Positions 6,131-13,562 of a stretch of DNA of 13,562 nucleotides are shown here, piece after piece (the stretch's first letter is position 1; the number at the start of each line of letters is the position of its first letter). This stretch comes from an uncultured Eubacteriaceae bacterium (GTDB lineage: Bacteria > Bacillota > Clostridia > Eubacteriales > UBA1433). The translations under genes were made by a program, and so were the position numbers. The notes beneath the pieces are model-generated. The model had not been told where the DNA came from and ran no database searches. It saw nothing but the letters and a program-made list of their open reading frames with translations. The stretch spans positions 1-13,562 of the forward strand of contig CALGIV010000076.1 of assembly GCA_937914785.1 (NCBI GenBank), in the 5' to 3' direction.

Positions 6131-6439
6131 ATGAAAAGAAAACAAGTGAAGAACAGTAAGATATACGCAAAAACCCAAGCGGTAAAGGCGCGGATCAGCG
6201 AATATGCTGAATTGCCTTACGATGTTTTATTAAATGTGCCTAAAATTACGATTACCGGTGATATTCAGGTGGCGGTCGAAAATCATCAGGGTATCATTGA
6301 ATATACACAAAACCGGATCAGGATCAACACGATCATTGGCGTCGTTGCAATCGACGGAGAAGAGATGAATATAAAAAACATTCTTGCCGAAGAAATCATC
6401 GTTCTGGGCAGCATCTCGCGCGTTGAGGTGGTAAAATGA
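6131..6439 (+). CDS. yqfC: Sporulation protein YqfC (YabP/YqfC family)
   Basis: The 102-residue product fits the small YabP/YqfC family (about 90-100 residues), which is linked to spore formation; the molecular role is not known. After a basic N-terminus it shows the family core ELPYDVLLNVPKITITGD, then alternating hydrophobic strands (VAVENHQGIIEYTQNRIRINT) and an ending close to VLGSISRVEVV. I chose the ATG at 6131 rather than the TTG at 6092, which would add 13 residues, because an AGAGGGG box (6119-6125) lies 5 nt before it and the length then fits the family. The stop overlaps the yqfD start by 4 nt (ATGA), as in Bacillus, where the two are always paired. A SigE-like and a SigA-like promoter overlap upstream. 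Confidence 0.88.
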   Translation: MKRKQVKNSKIYAKTQAVKARISEYAELPYDVLLNVPKITITGDIQVAVENHQGIIEYTQNRIRINTIIGVVAIDGEEMNIKNILAEEIIVLGSISRVEVVK

Positions 6440-7611
6440 ATATGGTACGCATTTTCAATTTCCTTTATGGATATTACGTCGTGACAATGCAGGGGCGCAA
6501 ATATGAAAAGGTGCTGAATTTAATGCACGTCAACGGTGTTTATGTGTGGGATATCAAGTATCATCAGGATGGCACGATCGTGATGAAAATCATGCGAAAA
6601 CACATCGATCAATTTGAAAAATTATGTACGCGATTCGGCGTGGCCTATAAAATTAAAAGCGAAAAGGGTATGCCGGTCTTTATAAACAGGCTTTTTCGGC
6701 GCAAGGGGTTTGTGATTGGCGCTTTTATTTTTATATCCGGTCTTTTTGTTTTGTCGAATATGGTTTTGCGCATCGAGTATCCGACGGAGTATTCAATGCG
6801 CAAAGAAGAATTGACCGTGCAGCTGAAAGAAGCGGGTTTTTCGGTTGGAATGTTTAAAAAGGCAGTGGACTACGAACAGGTTAAAAAGAATTTTCTTGTC
6901 AGCAATCCGAATTATACATATATGAATATTACGACAAATGGCATTACGGCCAAAATCGATTTATACGACAAAACAAATCCACAGGATATATACGATTATA
7001 ACGAACCTGCTGATATCGTTGCGAAGTGTGACGGAACCATTCGGCAAATAACAGTGGCCGTCGGTACACCTGTCGTGGAGGCAGGCCAGCAGGTAACTGC
7101 CGGCCAAATGCTTATCGAAGGTCGTGAACTCATTAAAATTGCCGGCAGAGAGTCGGACATTTACCGCCGTGCAGAAGGCAAAGTGATGGCAAGTATCGTC
7201 TGTGAAATCGACAATATTCCGATTTTTATGTATGAGCCGAATGAAACATGTACGCTGGAAGAAGAAAAGACATTGAAAATCAGCAGTTTTTCTTATAAAC
7301 TGAAAAAAATAAGTAAAATAGAAGAGAAATTTGAATATCGCATAAACGAAAAGCCGTTTAAGATTCTGGACTTTGTTTTGCCGATTTCAATTGAAACACG
7401 GCAATTATATGACCGGGCCGATGCCGTCGAAAAAAGTGAAAGCAAAATAGCCGGTGATGTGATAGAATATATTCGGCAGAATGATTTCATCAATCCAAAC
7501 GCCGTTATTGAAGACATAATGATAGAGCAAACAGGGCAGTATGAAGATACGGGGATTTATTCCGTCGTATTGACGGTCATAGACAATATCGGCGAAGTTG
7601 TGGTAAAATAG
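6436..7611 (+). CDS. yqfD: Sporulation protein YqfD
   Basis: The 391-residue protein matches the YqfD family of putative stage IV sporulation proteins in length (B. subtilis about 398) and layout. It has a cytosolic N-terminal part of about 85 residues, one strong transmembrane helix at about 91-111 (GFVIGAFIFISGLFVLS) and a large extracytoplasmic region. That region contains the YDYNEPADIVAKCDGTIRQITV segment and a lipoyl-like VGTPVVEAGQQVTAGQMLI hairpin, typical of the family. The start overlaps the yqfC stop (ATGA), so translation is probably coupled; a second ATG two codons later is also possible. Its biochemical function is unknown; in sporulating Firmicutes it is expressed in the mother cell. 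Between its stop and phoH lie 34 nt. Confidence 0.92.
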   Translation: MNMVRIFNFLYGYYVVTMQGRKYEKVLNLMHVNGVYVWDIKYHQDGTIVMKIMRKHIDQFEKLCTRFGVAYKIKSEKGMPVFINRLFRRKGFVIGAFIFISGLFVLSNMVLRIEYPTEYSMRKEELTVQLKEAGFSVGMFKKAVDYEQVKKNFLVSNPNYTYMNITTNGITAKIDLYDKTNPQDIYDYNEPADIVAKCDGTIRQITVAVGTPVVEAGQQVTAGQMLIEGRELIKIAGRESDIYRRAEGKVMASIVCEIDNIPIFMYEPNETCTLEEEKTLKISSFSYKLKKISKIEEKFEYRINEKPFKILDFVLPISIETRQLYDRADAVEKSESKIAGDVIEYIRQNDFINPNAVIEDIMIEQTGQYEDTGIYSVVLTVIDNIGEVVVK

Positions 7612-7616
7612 CCATA

Positions 7617-7633
7617 CTTTAACAATAAAGGGG
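7617..7633 (+). promoter_or_regulatory. phoH ribosome-binding site with small overlapping hairpin
   Basis: AAAGGGG (7627-7633) is the likely ribosome-binding site of phoH, 12 nt before its TTG start. CTTTA (7617-7621) can pair with TAAAG (7626-7630) around ACAA and cover part of it. An ATG at 7636, only 2 nt after the box, opens an out-of-frame 33-codon frame. The stem is short, so the effect may be small. Confidence 0.35.
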
Positions 7634-7645
7634 AAATGAATTACA

Positions 7646-8635
7646 TTGAACGACAAAACGCAACTGAATATCAAGCTGGAGGAATATTCCGGGCAGATGA
7701 TGAAAGTTGCAGGGAATTTGGACAAGAACTTAAGTAAAGTTGAAGAATATTATCAAGTCAATATCGTTTTGCGCGACAATATATTAAAGATTATCGGCTC
7801 GAAGGAAAATGTTGAAAAAGCGCATGAGGGCATGCTGAATATTTTCAAAGCGGCGCAAAACAGGAACACGATTGATGAGCAGACTTTAAATTATATTTTG
7901 GCGATGAGCGAAAAGGGGATTGACAAAGAATTTTTAGACAACACGGGTATTATTTGTTATACCTCTCGCGGCAAGGCGATCAAATATAAAACCGAAGGCC
8001 AGCGGCGCTACATCAACGCAGTGCGCAACAACGATATCGTCTTTGCAATCGGGCCTGCCGGAACCGGAAAGACTTATCTTGCGATGGCGATGGCAATCAA
8101 CGCGTTTAAACGCGGCGAAGTCTCACGCATCGTACTTACGCGTCCGGCAATTGAAGCGGGTGAGCGGCTGGGGTTTTTACCGGGAGATTTGCGTGAGAAG
8201 GTAGATCCTTACTTAAGGCCGCTTTACGATGCGTTGTATGATATTATGGGGGCAGAGACTTATCAGAAGTATGTCGATAAGAAAATGATTGAAATCGCAC
8301 CGCTCGCATATATGCGCGGACGCACGCTGGATGATTCGTTCATCGTGTTGGATGAGGCGCAGAATACGACGCCGGAACAAATGAAGATGTTTTTAACGCG
8401 CCTGGGTTTTGGCTCCAAAGTGATCGTTACAGGAGACATCACGCAGATCGACCTGCCGATCGACAAGACGAGTGGATTGAAAATGGCGCAACGGATTTTG
8501 AACGACATCAAGGGGCTTGCGTTTGCCTATTTGGGAAAAGAAGATGTTGTAAGACATAGCCTGGTGCAAAAAATTATCGAAGCGTATGATCGATTTGAAA
8601 ATAAAAACAGAACGGTTGATAATGGTGAGGTGTAA
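7646..8635 (+). CDS. phoH: PhoH-family ATPase
   Basis: PhoH proteins are cytosolic P-loop ATPases related to the N-terminal half of superfamily 1 helicases; Bacillus homologues (YqfE/PhoH) lie in this same operon, and a role in RNA metabolism is suspected. The 329 residues show a KH-like N-terminal region, Walker A GPAGTGKT (136-143), a TRPAIEAGERLGFLPGD block (165-181), Walker B FIVLDEAQN (232-240) and the helicase-like TGDITQIDLP (262-271). The start is TTG at 7646: an in-frame TGA at 7637-7639 rules out anything further upstream, and the next ATG (7697) would remove the first 17 residues. The stop overlaps pgpH by one base (TAATG). It sits directly upstream of pgpH and ybeY as in most Firmicutes. 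Confidence 0.94.
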   Translation: MNDKTQLNIKLEEYSGQMMKVAGNLDKNLSKVEEYYQVNIVLRDNILKIIGSKENVEKAHEGMLNIFKAAQNRNTIDEQTLNYILAMSEKGIDKEFLDNTGIICYTSRGKAIKYKTEGQRRYINAVRNNDIVFAIGPAGTGKTYLAMAMAINAFKRGEVSRIVLTRPAIEAGERLGFLPGDLREKVDPYLRPLYDALYDIMGAETYQKYVDKKMIEIAPLAYMRGRTLDDSFIVLDEAQNTTPEQMKMFLTRLGFGSKVIVTGDITQIDLPIDKTSGLKMAQRILNDIKGLAFAYLGKEDVVRHSLVQKIIEAYDRFENKNRTVDNGEV

Positions 8636-10779
8636 TGTCCAAGAAAAAGAAAGTTGGTCAGATTACGGCCACGGTGTTGCTTTTTGCCGCAACGTTTGTT
8701 TTATTATATTTTTCGCTGGCACCTAAAAAATATGTGCTGGAAGTCGGACAGGCGGCGCCGGAAGATATTTATGCAAAGAATATGATCACCGATCTTGTGC
8801 AGACGGAGCGCCTGCGCGATGAAGCGGAAGAGGCCGTCGAGCCGATCTATAATACGATTCCGGGCGTGGGCATTCGCGTGAACGAATCGATTGGCCTGAT
8901 TATGGATACGCTTTCCCGCGTAGCGGAAGAAGACAACGTCAACTTCGTGGCTGTTAAGGAAGAAATCTATCAGGCGGTTGAAGTGGAGTTGGATACGGCC
9001 TCAATCGAGCGTATCGTCGGGTTAAGTGAGTACGACCGCGAATCGATGCGTGAGAAGATGGAAGCGATTTTAGCAGAGGTGTATGAGGGGAATGTGTATC
9101 CGGAAGAAGAAGCGCTGGAAGAGCGCAAGGAGTACACTTACCGTTATATTGATAACACGTGGATGAGCCAGGTGTGCAAGACCGAAGCCAAAAATATCCT
9201 GGGTAAAGTCATCCAGCCGAATCAAGAGCTGGATGGTGTGGCGACGCAGGCATTGATCGACGAGGCGCGCAACAACGTAAAGACGGTCACTTATTATAAG
9301 GGCGACAGGATTATTACAGCAGGAGAGATTATTACGGAAGAAGATTACGAATTGCTGCGCAGCAATGGATTGCTGAAAGGCAACCGTTTGCAGGAGTTGC
9401 TGCTGTATATCAGCATCATCGTATTTATTGTTTTATTATTGGGAATGTTGGCAATCTACTTAATACTGTACGAAAAGGATGTCATCAACAGCTCGGCCAA
9501 GCTGTTTGTATTGTTATGTCAGATTATCGTCTATCTGGCCTTGGCAAATCTGCTCTCGACAGTCAGTATTTATTTGATTCCCATTACGATGTTGGCGATG
9601 ACGTTGGCGCTGTTATTAAAACCGCGTATAGCTCTGATAGTGAATTTATTTGCCGTGATGCTCGTGGCAATTTCCATTCGTGCAGAAGCGTCTTTCGTCG
9701 TCGTGATGATCGCTTCCGGCATTTTGCCGGTTTTGCTGATCGGTCGTGTCAAGAGCCAGTCCAGTATCTATAAATTCAGCTTGATTATCGGAATCGTCAG
9801 TGCAGCTCTCGTGTTGCTGTGTGATGTGATGTTGTACGATGTCGCTTTTAACACGCTGTTAAAATGTGTCTATGTCGTTGCAGCTTCACTGGTATCGGGT
9901 TTTGGCTCTGTCGGTTTTGTCTATCTTTGGGAGTGGCTGTTTCGTATCCCGTCCAGCGTGCGCATTATGGAAGTGTCCAATCTGAACCATCCATTGCTGA
10001 AGAAGATGATGCAACTGGCGCCGGGAACGTATCAACACGCTGTCAACGTCGGCAATATGGCCGAAGCGGCAGCCGAGGAAATTGGTGCGGAAAGCCTCGT
10101 GGCCAAAGCGGGCGGCTTGTTCCACGATGTTGGAAAGATGGAGCATGCCAGTTATTTTTCTGAAAATCAGGCGGCGGATAAGAACCCGCATGACAGCTTG
10201 AGCGCGCAAAAGAGCGTCGAAGTGTTGCAGGGTCATGTCGACAATGGTCTTGCTCTGGCGAAGAAACATAAGTTGCCGCGCCATATTCAAAATATGATTG
10301 CTACACACCATGGCACTTCGGTGATGGAGTATTTTTATTTCCAGGAAAAGGAAAAAAATCCGAGTGTGAAGAAAGACGATTTCCGCTACAGGGGGCCTAA
10401 ACCGACCGGCAAGGAAGCGGCGATTGTGATGCTGGCCGATGGTTGTGAAGCGGCGGTAAAGAGCCTTGATAAGCCAAATGAGGAAAGCATCAGCGAGATG
10501 GTCGAAAAGATTTTTTCAACAAAGGAATGGGACGATCAGCTTTCCGAGAGCGACTTGACGTTTGCCGAACTCAGCAGGATTAAAAAAGTGTTTATTCGAA
10601 CGCTGTGTGCGATGTATCACGAGCGTATTCAATATCCGCATCAGGACGATATGATCGAAGAGCTGCAGGAAGATTTGCTGGATGAGAAAGCAAAGAAGAT
10701 CGCGCAGCAGGAAGAAGAAATTGATGTTGAACAGTTAGAGATTATGGAAGAAGAACATGAAGACACGCGTACTGATTAA
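8635..10779 (+). CDS. pgpH: Membrane c-di-AMP phosphodiesterase PgpH (7TM-HD family)
   Basis: This 714-residue protein has the full 7TM-HD layout: a first membrane helix at about 9-28, a large extracytoplasmic domain (about 30-250), a block of hydrophobic helices between about 253 and 430, and a cytosolic HD phosphohydrolase domain. Metal-binding residues are H468 (TYQHAVNVGNMAE), the H497-D498 pair (FHDVGK) and the later ATHHG motif. The C-terminal tail is very acidic. PgpH of Listeria degrades the second messenger c-di-AMP, which controls potassium, osmotic and cell-wall homeostasis; the same activity is expected here. The ATG overlaps the phoH stop by one base, and the 3' end overlaps ybeY by 23 nt, so all three are likely translated from one message. 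Length and motifs are complete. Confidence 0.95.
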   Translation: MSKKKKVGQITATVLLFAATFVLLYFSLAPKKYVLEVGQAAPEDIYAKNMITDLVQTERLRDEAEEAVEPIYNTIPGVGIRVNESIGLIMDTLSRVAEEDNVNFVAVKEEIYQAVEVELDTASIERIVGLSEYDRESMREKMEAILAEVYEGNVYPEEEALEERKEYTYRYIDNTWMSQVCKTEAKNILGKVIQPNQELDGVATQALIDEARNNVKTVTYYKGDRIITAGEIITEEDYELLRSNGLLKGNRLQELLLYISIIVFIVLLLGMLAIYLILYEKDVINSSAKLFVLLCQIIVYLALANLLSTVSIYLIPITMLAMTLALLLKPRIALIVNLFAVMLVAISIRAEASFVVVMIASGILPVLLIGRVKSQSSIYKFSLIIGIVSAALVLLCDVMLYDVAFNTLLKCVYVVAASLVSGFGSVGFVYLWEWLFRIPSSVRIMEVSNLNHPLLKKMMQLAPGTYQHAVNVGNMAEAAAEEIGAESLVAKAGGLFHDVGKMEHASYFSENQAADKNPHDSLSAQKSVEVLQGHVDNGLALAKKHKLPRHIQNMIATHHGTSVMEYFYFQEKEKNPSVKKDDFRYRGPKPTGKEAAIVMLADGCEAAVKSLDKPNEESISEMVEKIFSTKEWDDQLSESDLTFAELSRIKKVFIRTLCAMYHERIQYPHQDDMIEELQEDLLDEKAKKIAQQEEEIDVEQLEIMEEEHEDTRTD

Positions 10780-11218
10780 TAACGAAACGGATAATGAAAT
10801 CACGGCAGCGCTTGAAAGCCGGATAGAAGCTTGTGCGCGATTGCTTTTGGAAGAATGTGAGGATTGTTACGAAGTTGGGTTAACCATCGTCAGTGAAGAG
10901 ACGATAAGGGCGCTGAATCGGGAGTTTCGCGATAAAGATGAAGTGACGGACGTGCTTTCCTTTGCGTTGTATGATGAGATGGATGAGGAAGAAGCGTATA
11001 TTTACCTCGGGGACAGCGTGCTCTGTTATGCGCGGGCGAGAAGTCAGGCGGATGATTATGGCCACAGTATTGAGCGCGAACTGGTCTACCTGTTTGCACA
11101 CTCATTGTTGCATATGCTGGGCTACGATCATGAGACAGAAGAGGACAGGCAGCGTATGCGGCAAAAAGAAGAGGAAACGATGCAAAAATTGGCTTTAACG
11201 CGTGAAAAGCACCTCTAG
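10757..11218 (+). CDS. ybeY: Endoribonuclease / rRNA maturation factor YbeY
   Basis: YbeY is a single-domain metal-dependent endoribonuclease needed for 3' processing of 16S rRNA and ribosome quality control. The 153-residue product carries the zinc motif H-x3-H-x5-H as H115, H119 and H125 (AHSLLHMLGYDH), and the conserved core NREFRDKDEVTDVLSF (54-69) with the following LGD (84-86). Codons at the start overlap the last 23 bases of pgpH, with a GGAAGAAG purine-rich site inside pgpH acting as ribosome-binding site. The order phoH-pgpH-ybeY is conserved in Firmicutes. In Bacillus dgkA, cdd and era follow; here a GNAT gene follows after 97 nt. It is the last gene of the tight operon. Confidence 0.94.
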   Translation: MKTRVLINNETDNEITAALESRIEACARLLLEECEDCYEVGLTIVSEETIRALNREFRDKDEVTDVLSFALYDEMDEEEAYIYLGDSVLCYARARSQADDYGHSIERELVYLFAHSLLHMLGYDHETEEDRQRMRQKEEETMQKLALTREKHL

Positions 11219-11278
11219 AAATACGGTGATTTACCGGCTGATATGCATGTCACTGATGATATGTAAGCCAAACTGATT

Positions 11279-11292
11279 CGCTCACAGGAGCG
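11279..11292 (+). other. Small hairpin between ybeY and the GNAT gene
   Basis: CGCTC (11279-11283) pairs with GAGCG (11288-11292) around ACAG. No T run follows, so it is not a typical terminator. A TATAAA at 11296-11301 lies right after it but has no convincing -35 box. Its role is unclear. Confidence 0.3.
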
Positions 11293-11315
11293 CGATATAA
11301 AAGTGGAGGGAACAT

Positions 11316-11930
11316 ATGAAAATTATAATCAAGCCGCTCACGGCGGAGCTTGCAGCGGATTATTTCGACTTCCTCGACAACCGTGCATTTACCGACGATT
11401 CTCCGTGGGGCGGATGTTATTGCACCGGTTGGCAAATGACAAAGGAAGAAGAAAAGACTCAATTATTAGACCAAATGGAAGAAGGTTTTGCATACGGCGA
11501 TGAAAACTTTATACGTGTACTTCGCGAAATCGTCCTGCGGCAAATCGCATCGAAAGCTTTACAGGGATATTTAGCATACGTTGACGGTTTGTCAATCGGT
11601 TGGTGCAACGCGAACGATAAAGCAAAGTTTCCCGCCGAATCTGCGAGTGGATTTCGGCTGTACGCTCCTGCCGAAAAGCGCGAAAAAGCGGTGGTTTGTT
11701 TCGAAATCGCCCCAGAGTATCGTGGGAAAGGCGTTGCTACCGCTTTGTTAAACAGAGTCGTGACCGATGCAAAAGCTGAAGGATATGTTGCCGTCGAAGC
11801 TTTTCCTCAAGTACATAATGAAAGGTTTGAATGGGATTATACCGGGCCTGTCCGCTTATATGAAAGAGTGGGATTTACCGCAATTACGAAGCAGGACGGC
11901 AGCGTTATTATGCGGAAAGAGTTGAAATAA
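11316..11930 (+). CDS. GNAT-family N-acetyltransferase
   Basis: The 204-residue protein has the GNAT acetyl-CoA fold: an N-terminal part with the WGGCYCTGW segment (31-39) found in a subgroup of these enzymes, then motif A, VVCFEIAPEYRGKGVATALL (126-145), with the acetyl-CoA-binding pattern R136-x-x-G139-x-A141, and a C-terminal YERVGF motif (182-187). The substrate cannot be told; small-molecule, antibiotic or protein acetylation are all possible. GGAGGG lies 5 nt before the ATG. It stands between ybeY and xseB with gaps of 97 and 122 nt, unlike the overlaps of the genes before it, so it is probably transcribed separately or was inserted into an older gene order. No mobile-element ends are visible around it. 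Confidence 0.88.
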   Translation: MKIIIKPLTAELAADYFDFLDNRAFTDDSPWGGCYCTGWQMTKEEEKTQLLDQMEEGFAYGDENFIRVLREIVLRQIASKALQGYLAYVDGLSIGWCNANDKAKFPAESASGFRLYAPAEKREKAVVCFEIAPEYRGKGVATALLNRVVTDAKAEGYVAVEAFPQVHNERFEWDYTGPVRLYERVGFTAITKQDGSVIMRKELK

Positions 11931-11995
11931 CATCGCACGGTATAATAGCAAAAGACCGGAGAGAGAAACAGTAGAAACAGCAGGGCAAAAAGTAC

Positions 11996-12025
11996 TATTC
12001 ATTAAACAGCAAAGTTTGGTGAATA
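11996..12025 (+). other. Hairpin in the leader of xseB
   Basis: A 12-bp stem including two G-U pairs forms between TATTCATTAAAC (11996-12007) and GTTTGGTGAATA (12014-12025) around a 6-nt loop, 27 nt before the xseB ATG. No T run follows, so it is not a standard terminator; a leader structure, a processing site or a protein-binding palindrome are possible. Confidence 0.45.
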
Positions 12026-12052
12026 CTTGAATCGCGTGATTAGGAGTAAGAA

Positions 12053-12280
12053 ATGAGTGAAAAAAAGACGTTTGAAGATAAGATGGAGCAGTTGGACAAA
12101 ATGGTGATGCAATTAGAAAGCGGTGAGACGGGTCTGGAAGAATCTGTAAAAATTCTTGAAAAAGCGTCCAAACTGATTAAGTCGCTGGAAAAAGAGCTCG
12201 TCGATGTGGAACAGAAGATCAAAATACTGAACGTCGATACGGGCAATATAACGGATGTTGCCGATGGAGAACAGGTGTAG
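12053..12280 (+). CDS. xseB: Exodeoxyribonuclease VII small subunit
   Basis: XseB is the small helical subunit that binds in several copies to XseA to form exonuclease VII, which degrades single-stranded DNA. The 75-residue length is typical. The family signature is plain: FEDKMEQLDKMVMQLESGETGLEESVKILEKASKLIKSLEKEL, two helices around the LE-G-xx-LEES turn. An AGGAG box lies 8 nt before the ATG. The stop codon directly touches the ispA ATG, so the two are co-translated. The usual partner xseA is not next to it in this window; the preceding gene is a GNAT enzyme, so xseA must be elsewhere or lost. A weak TATAAT at 11941-11946 could start a transcript covering xseB and ispA. Confidence 0.93.
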   Translation: MSEKKTFEDKMEQLDKMVMQLESGETGLEESVKILEKASKLIKSLEKELVDVEQKIKILNVDTGNITDVADGEQV

Positions 12281-13171
12281 ATGCAGGTTTACGAAAAGGA
12301 ATTAAAGGTGCGTGCGGAAGAGGTCAATGCGATTTTAGATCGTTATGCGCCGGCGGGCGAATGTCCGGCAGTGTTGAAAGAGGCGATGGTCTACTCGCTT
12401 CAGGCGGGTGGTAAGCGGATTCGGCCGGTATTGCTGCTGGAAACGGCCAGGCTGTGTGGCGGCAGGCGCGAGACGGCCGAGGTGCTCGCTGCAGCACTCG
12501 AAATGATTCATACATATTCATTGATTCACGATGACCTGCCGGCGATGGACGATGATACGCTGCGGCGCGGCAGACCGACCAATCACGTCGTCTACGGCGA
12601 GGGGATGGCGGTTTTGGCCGGTGATGGCTTGCTCAGCTACGCGTTTGAATTGATGCTGGAGAGTATTCCGTATGGCACGGATGAAATAGTACCTTATTTA
12701 AGGGCGGTAAAACGGATTGCAGCGGCAGCCGGACATAATGGGATGATCGCAGGGCAGGCGATGGATTTGCTCAGCGAGGGAAAGGAGCCGGATGCAGAGG
12801 TGCTTCAGTATATCCACCGGCACAAGACCGGAGCGATTTTGTCGGCATCCGTCCTGGCGGCGGCGATTGCGGCGGGAGCCGATGAGCGGCAGTTGGATGC
12901 TCTTGAACGGTATGCAGCCGCGATTGGGTTGGCCTTTCAATTGGCGGACGATGTATTGGATATTCGCGGGGATAAAGGTAAGGTCGGCAAGACGATCGGC
13001 AAGGATCAGGCGGCGCAAAAGCTGACGTATCCACTCGTGTATGGGATGGATCAAACGCTTGCAAAGCTGCAGGAATTAAACGTCGAAGCGGCGGAAAGCC
13101 TTGCGTCGTTCGGAGCGGAAGCACGGTTCTTGATTGAAACGGCAGACTTTATCTGTAAGCGGGATTATTAG
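12281..13171 (+). CDS. ispA: Farnesyl diphosphate synthase (polyprenyl synthetase family)
   Basis: IspA joins isopentenyl diphosphate to dimethylallyl and then geranyl diphosphate to make farnesyl diphosphate, the precursor of undecaprenyl phosphate and quinones. The 296-residue product is of normal size. Motifs are GGKRIRP (43-49), the first aspartate-rich motif DDLPAMDDD (84-92) with the two-residue insertion of bacterial farnesyl synthases, RRGRPTNH (95-102), HKTG (181-184), and the second aspartate-rich motif LADDVLD (221-227). HTYSLIHDD before the first motif is the usual farnesyl-chain-length form, so a C15 product is likely, though C20 cannot be excluded. It follows xseB without a gap, the common xseB-ispA pairing. 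dxs, often next, is not present; a terminator follows instead. Confidence 0.95.
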   Translation: MQVYEKELKVRAEEVNAILDRYAPAGECPAVLKEAMVYSLQAGGKRIRPVLLLETARLCGGRRETAEVLAAALEMIHTYSLIHDDLPAMDDDTLRRGRPTNHVVYGEGMAVLAGDGLLSYAFELMLESIPYGTDEIVPYLRAVKRIAAAAGHNGMIAGQAMDLLSEGKEPDAEVLQYIHRHKTGAILSASVLAAAIAAGADERQLDALERYAAAIGLAFQLADDVLDIRGDKGKVGKTIGKDQAAQKLTYPLVYGMDQTLAKLQELNVEAAESLASFGAEARFLIETADFICKRDY

Positions 13172-13207
13172 GGCGCTGGTATGACGCTATATATAAATGA
13201 ACAAGTT

Positions 13208-13243
13208 GTTGCAAGGTGATAAAATCATTTGCAACATTTTTTT
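13208..13243 (+). terminator. Rho-independent terminator after ispA
   Basis: GTTGCAA (13208-13214) pairs with TTGCAAC (13229-13235), extended inward by GTGAT/ATCAT with one bulged G and one G-T pair, followed by A and seven T (13237-13243). It lies 36 nt past the ispA stop. The stretch from 13244 to about 13356 holds nothing I recognise. Confidence 0.85.
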
Positions 13244-13356
13244 GATTCTTCTTGGATATTTCTTCGGGGTCGTAATCGAGTTTAGATGTTATTGGTTGGG
13301 TATTTGAAAGTAACTGGTTTTGGAAACAGGACTTTGACGCGTTGTGATAAGTGATA

Positions 13357-13546
13357 GGTTTGATGTTTGGCTTTTCTTGCTTGTTTATTCTTTGAATATT
13401 TCGCGCTTTTCCAGCAGCTGAAAAGCGCGGCAAAAAACCGCCGGCAGATGAAAAAGCAGGGGGATGTTGTTGCTTAAGCGGAATCAGTCCGTCGCTTCGC
13501 ACGCCGCAGCCTTTAGCTGGGCTGCGACGCAAAGCTAAAATTGGCC
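13357..13546 (-). repeat. Dispersed intergenic repeat, copy 2
   Basis: The reverse complement of this stretch matches 3857-4044 over its whole length, with conserved blocks in the same order and scattered substitutions and single-base indels. It contains a 10-bp perfect hairpin CGCGCTTTTC (13402-13411) / GAAAAGCGCG (13420-13429), and a 7-bp hairpin CGCAGCC (13505-13511) / GGCTGCG (13520-13526). A further hairpin, GGCCG (13543-13547) / CGGCC (13557-13561), overlaps the end and reaches the window edge, so the element may continue. It lies behind the ispA terminator in a 391-base stretch without a supported gene. Confidence 0.75.
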
Positions 13547-13562
13547 GTGCGTGTATCGGCCG

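Noticed and set aside
11922..11946. TTGAAA and TATAAT as a promoter for xseB-ispA
   Set aside because: The spacer is only 13 nt, too short for a standard SigA promoter; the TATAAT alone stays a weak possibility.
11219..12052. GNAT gene as part of a toxin-antitoxin pair or mobile cassette
   Set aside because: No antitoxin-like small gene, no direct or inverted repeat ends and no integrase or transposase are visible next to it.
13149..13532. Minus-strand open frame of 127 codons after ispA
   Set aside because: It runs through the terminator and the dispersed repeat; the repeat copies differ by frame-shifting indels, so it is not a conserved protein.

Overview
The window is a stretch of Firmicutes-type chromosome (about half G+C by eye) made mostly of conserved housekeeping genes. 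The run yqfC-yqfD-phoH-pgpH-ybeY follows the order known from Bacillus and relatives, and YqfC/YqfD are sporulation-associated families, so the organism probably belongs to, or descends from, a spore-forming Firmicutes lineage. A Negativicutes or clostridial host is plausible, but nothing here fixes the genus. I see no tRNA, rRNA, CRISPR array, transposase or phage gene.

Left part, mostly minus strand: the first 198 codons of alanine dehydrogenase (ald) with a clear vegetative-type promoter; a feoA-feoB ferrous-iron transport operon ending in a strong hairpin terminator; a divergently placed plus-strand gene for a small membrane-anchored protein I do not recognise; and two adjacent, clearly paralogous fumarylacetoacetate-hydrolase-family enzymes with an extended -10 promoter upstream and a long hairpin terminator downstream. 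Between the convergent 3' ends of the unknown gene and the hydrolase pair lies a 423-base non-coding stretch filled with repeat-like hairpin sequence.

Right part, plus strand: yqfC, yqfD, phoH, pgpH and ybeY are tightly packed, with overlaps of 4, 1 and 23 nt and one gap of 34 nt, as in a single operon. They link a sporulation pair, a PhoH ATPase, a c-di-AMP phosphodiesterase and the rRNA-maturation endonuclease YbeY. A GNAT acetyltransferase follows where Bacillus-type order would have dgkA/cdd/era. Then come xseB (exonuclease VII small subunit, without xseA next to it) and ispA (farnesyl diphosphate synthase), closed by a hairpin terminator.

I see no clearly new multi-gene system. The most unusual signal is a non-coding repeat of about 190 bases, present at 3857-4044 (+) and again at 13357-13546 (-), with a more degraded relative at 3718-3835. 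It carries conserved hairpins and indels that break reading frames. It looks like a dispersed intergenic element placed at the 3' ends of genes. Secondary points are a SigE-like promoter before yqfC, a hairpin in the leader of xseB, a TTG start for phoH, and the unknown gene divergent from feoAB.
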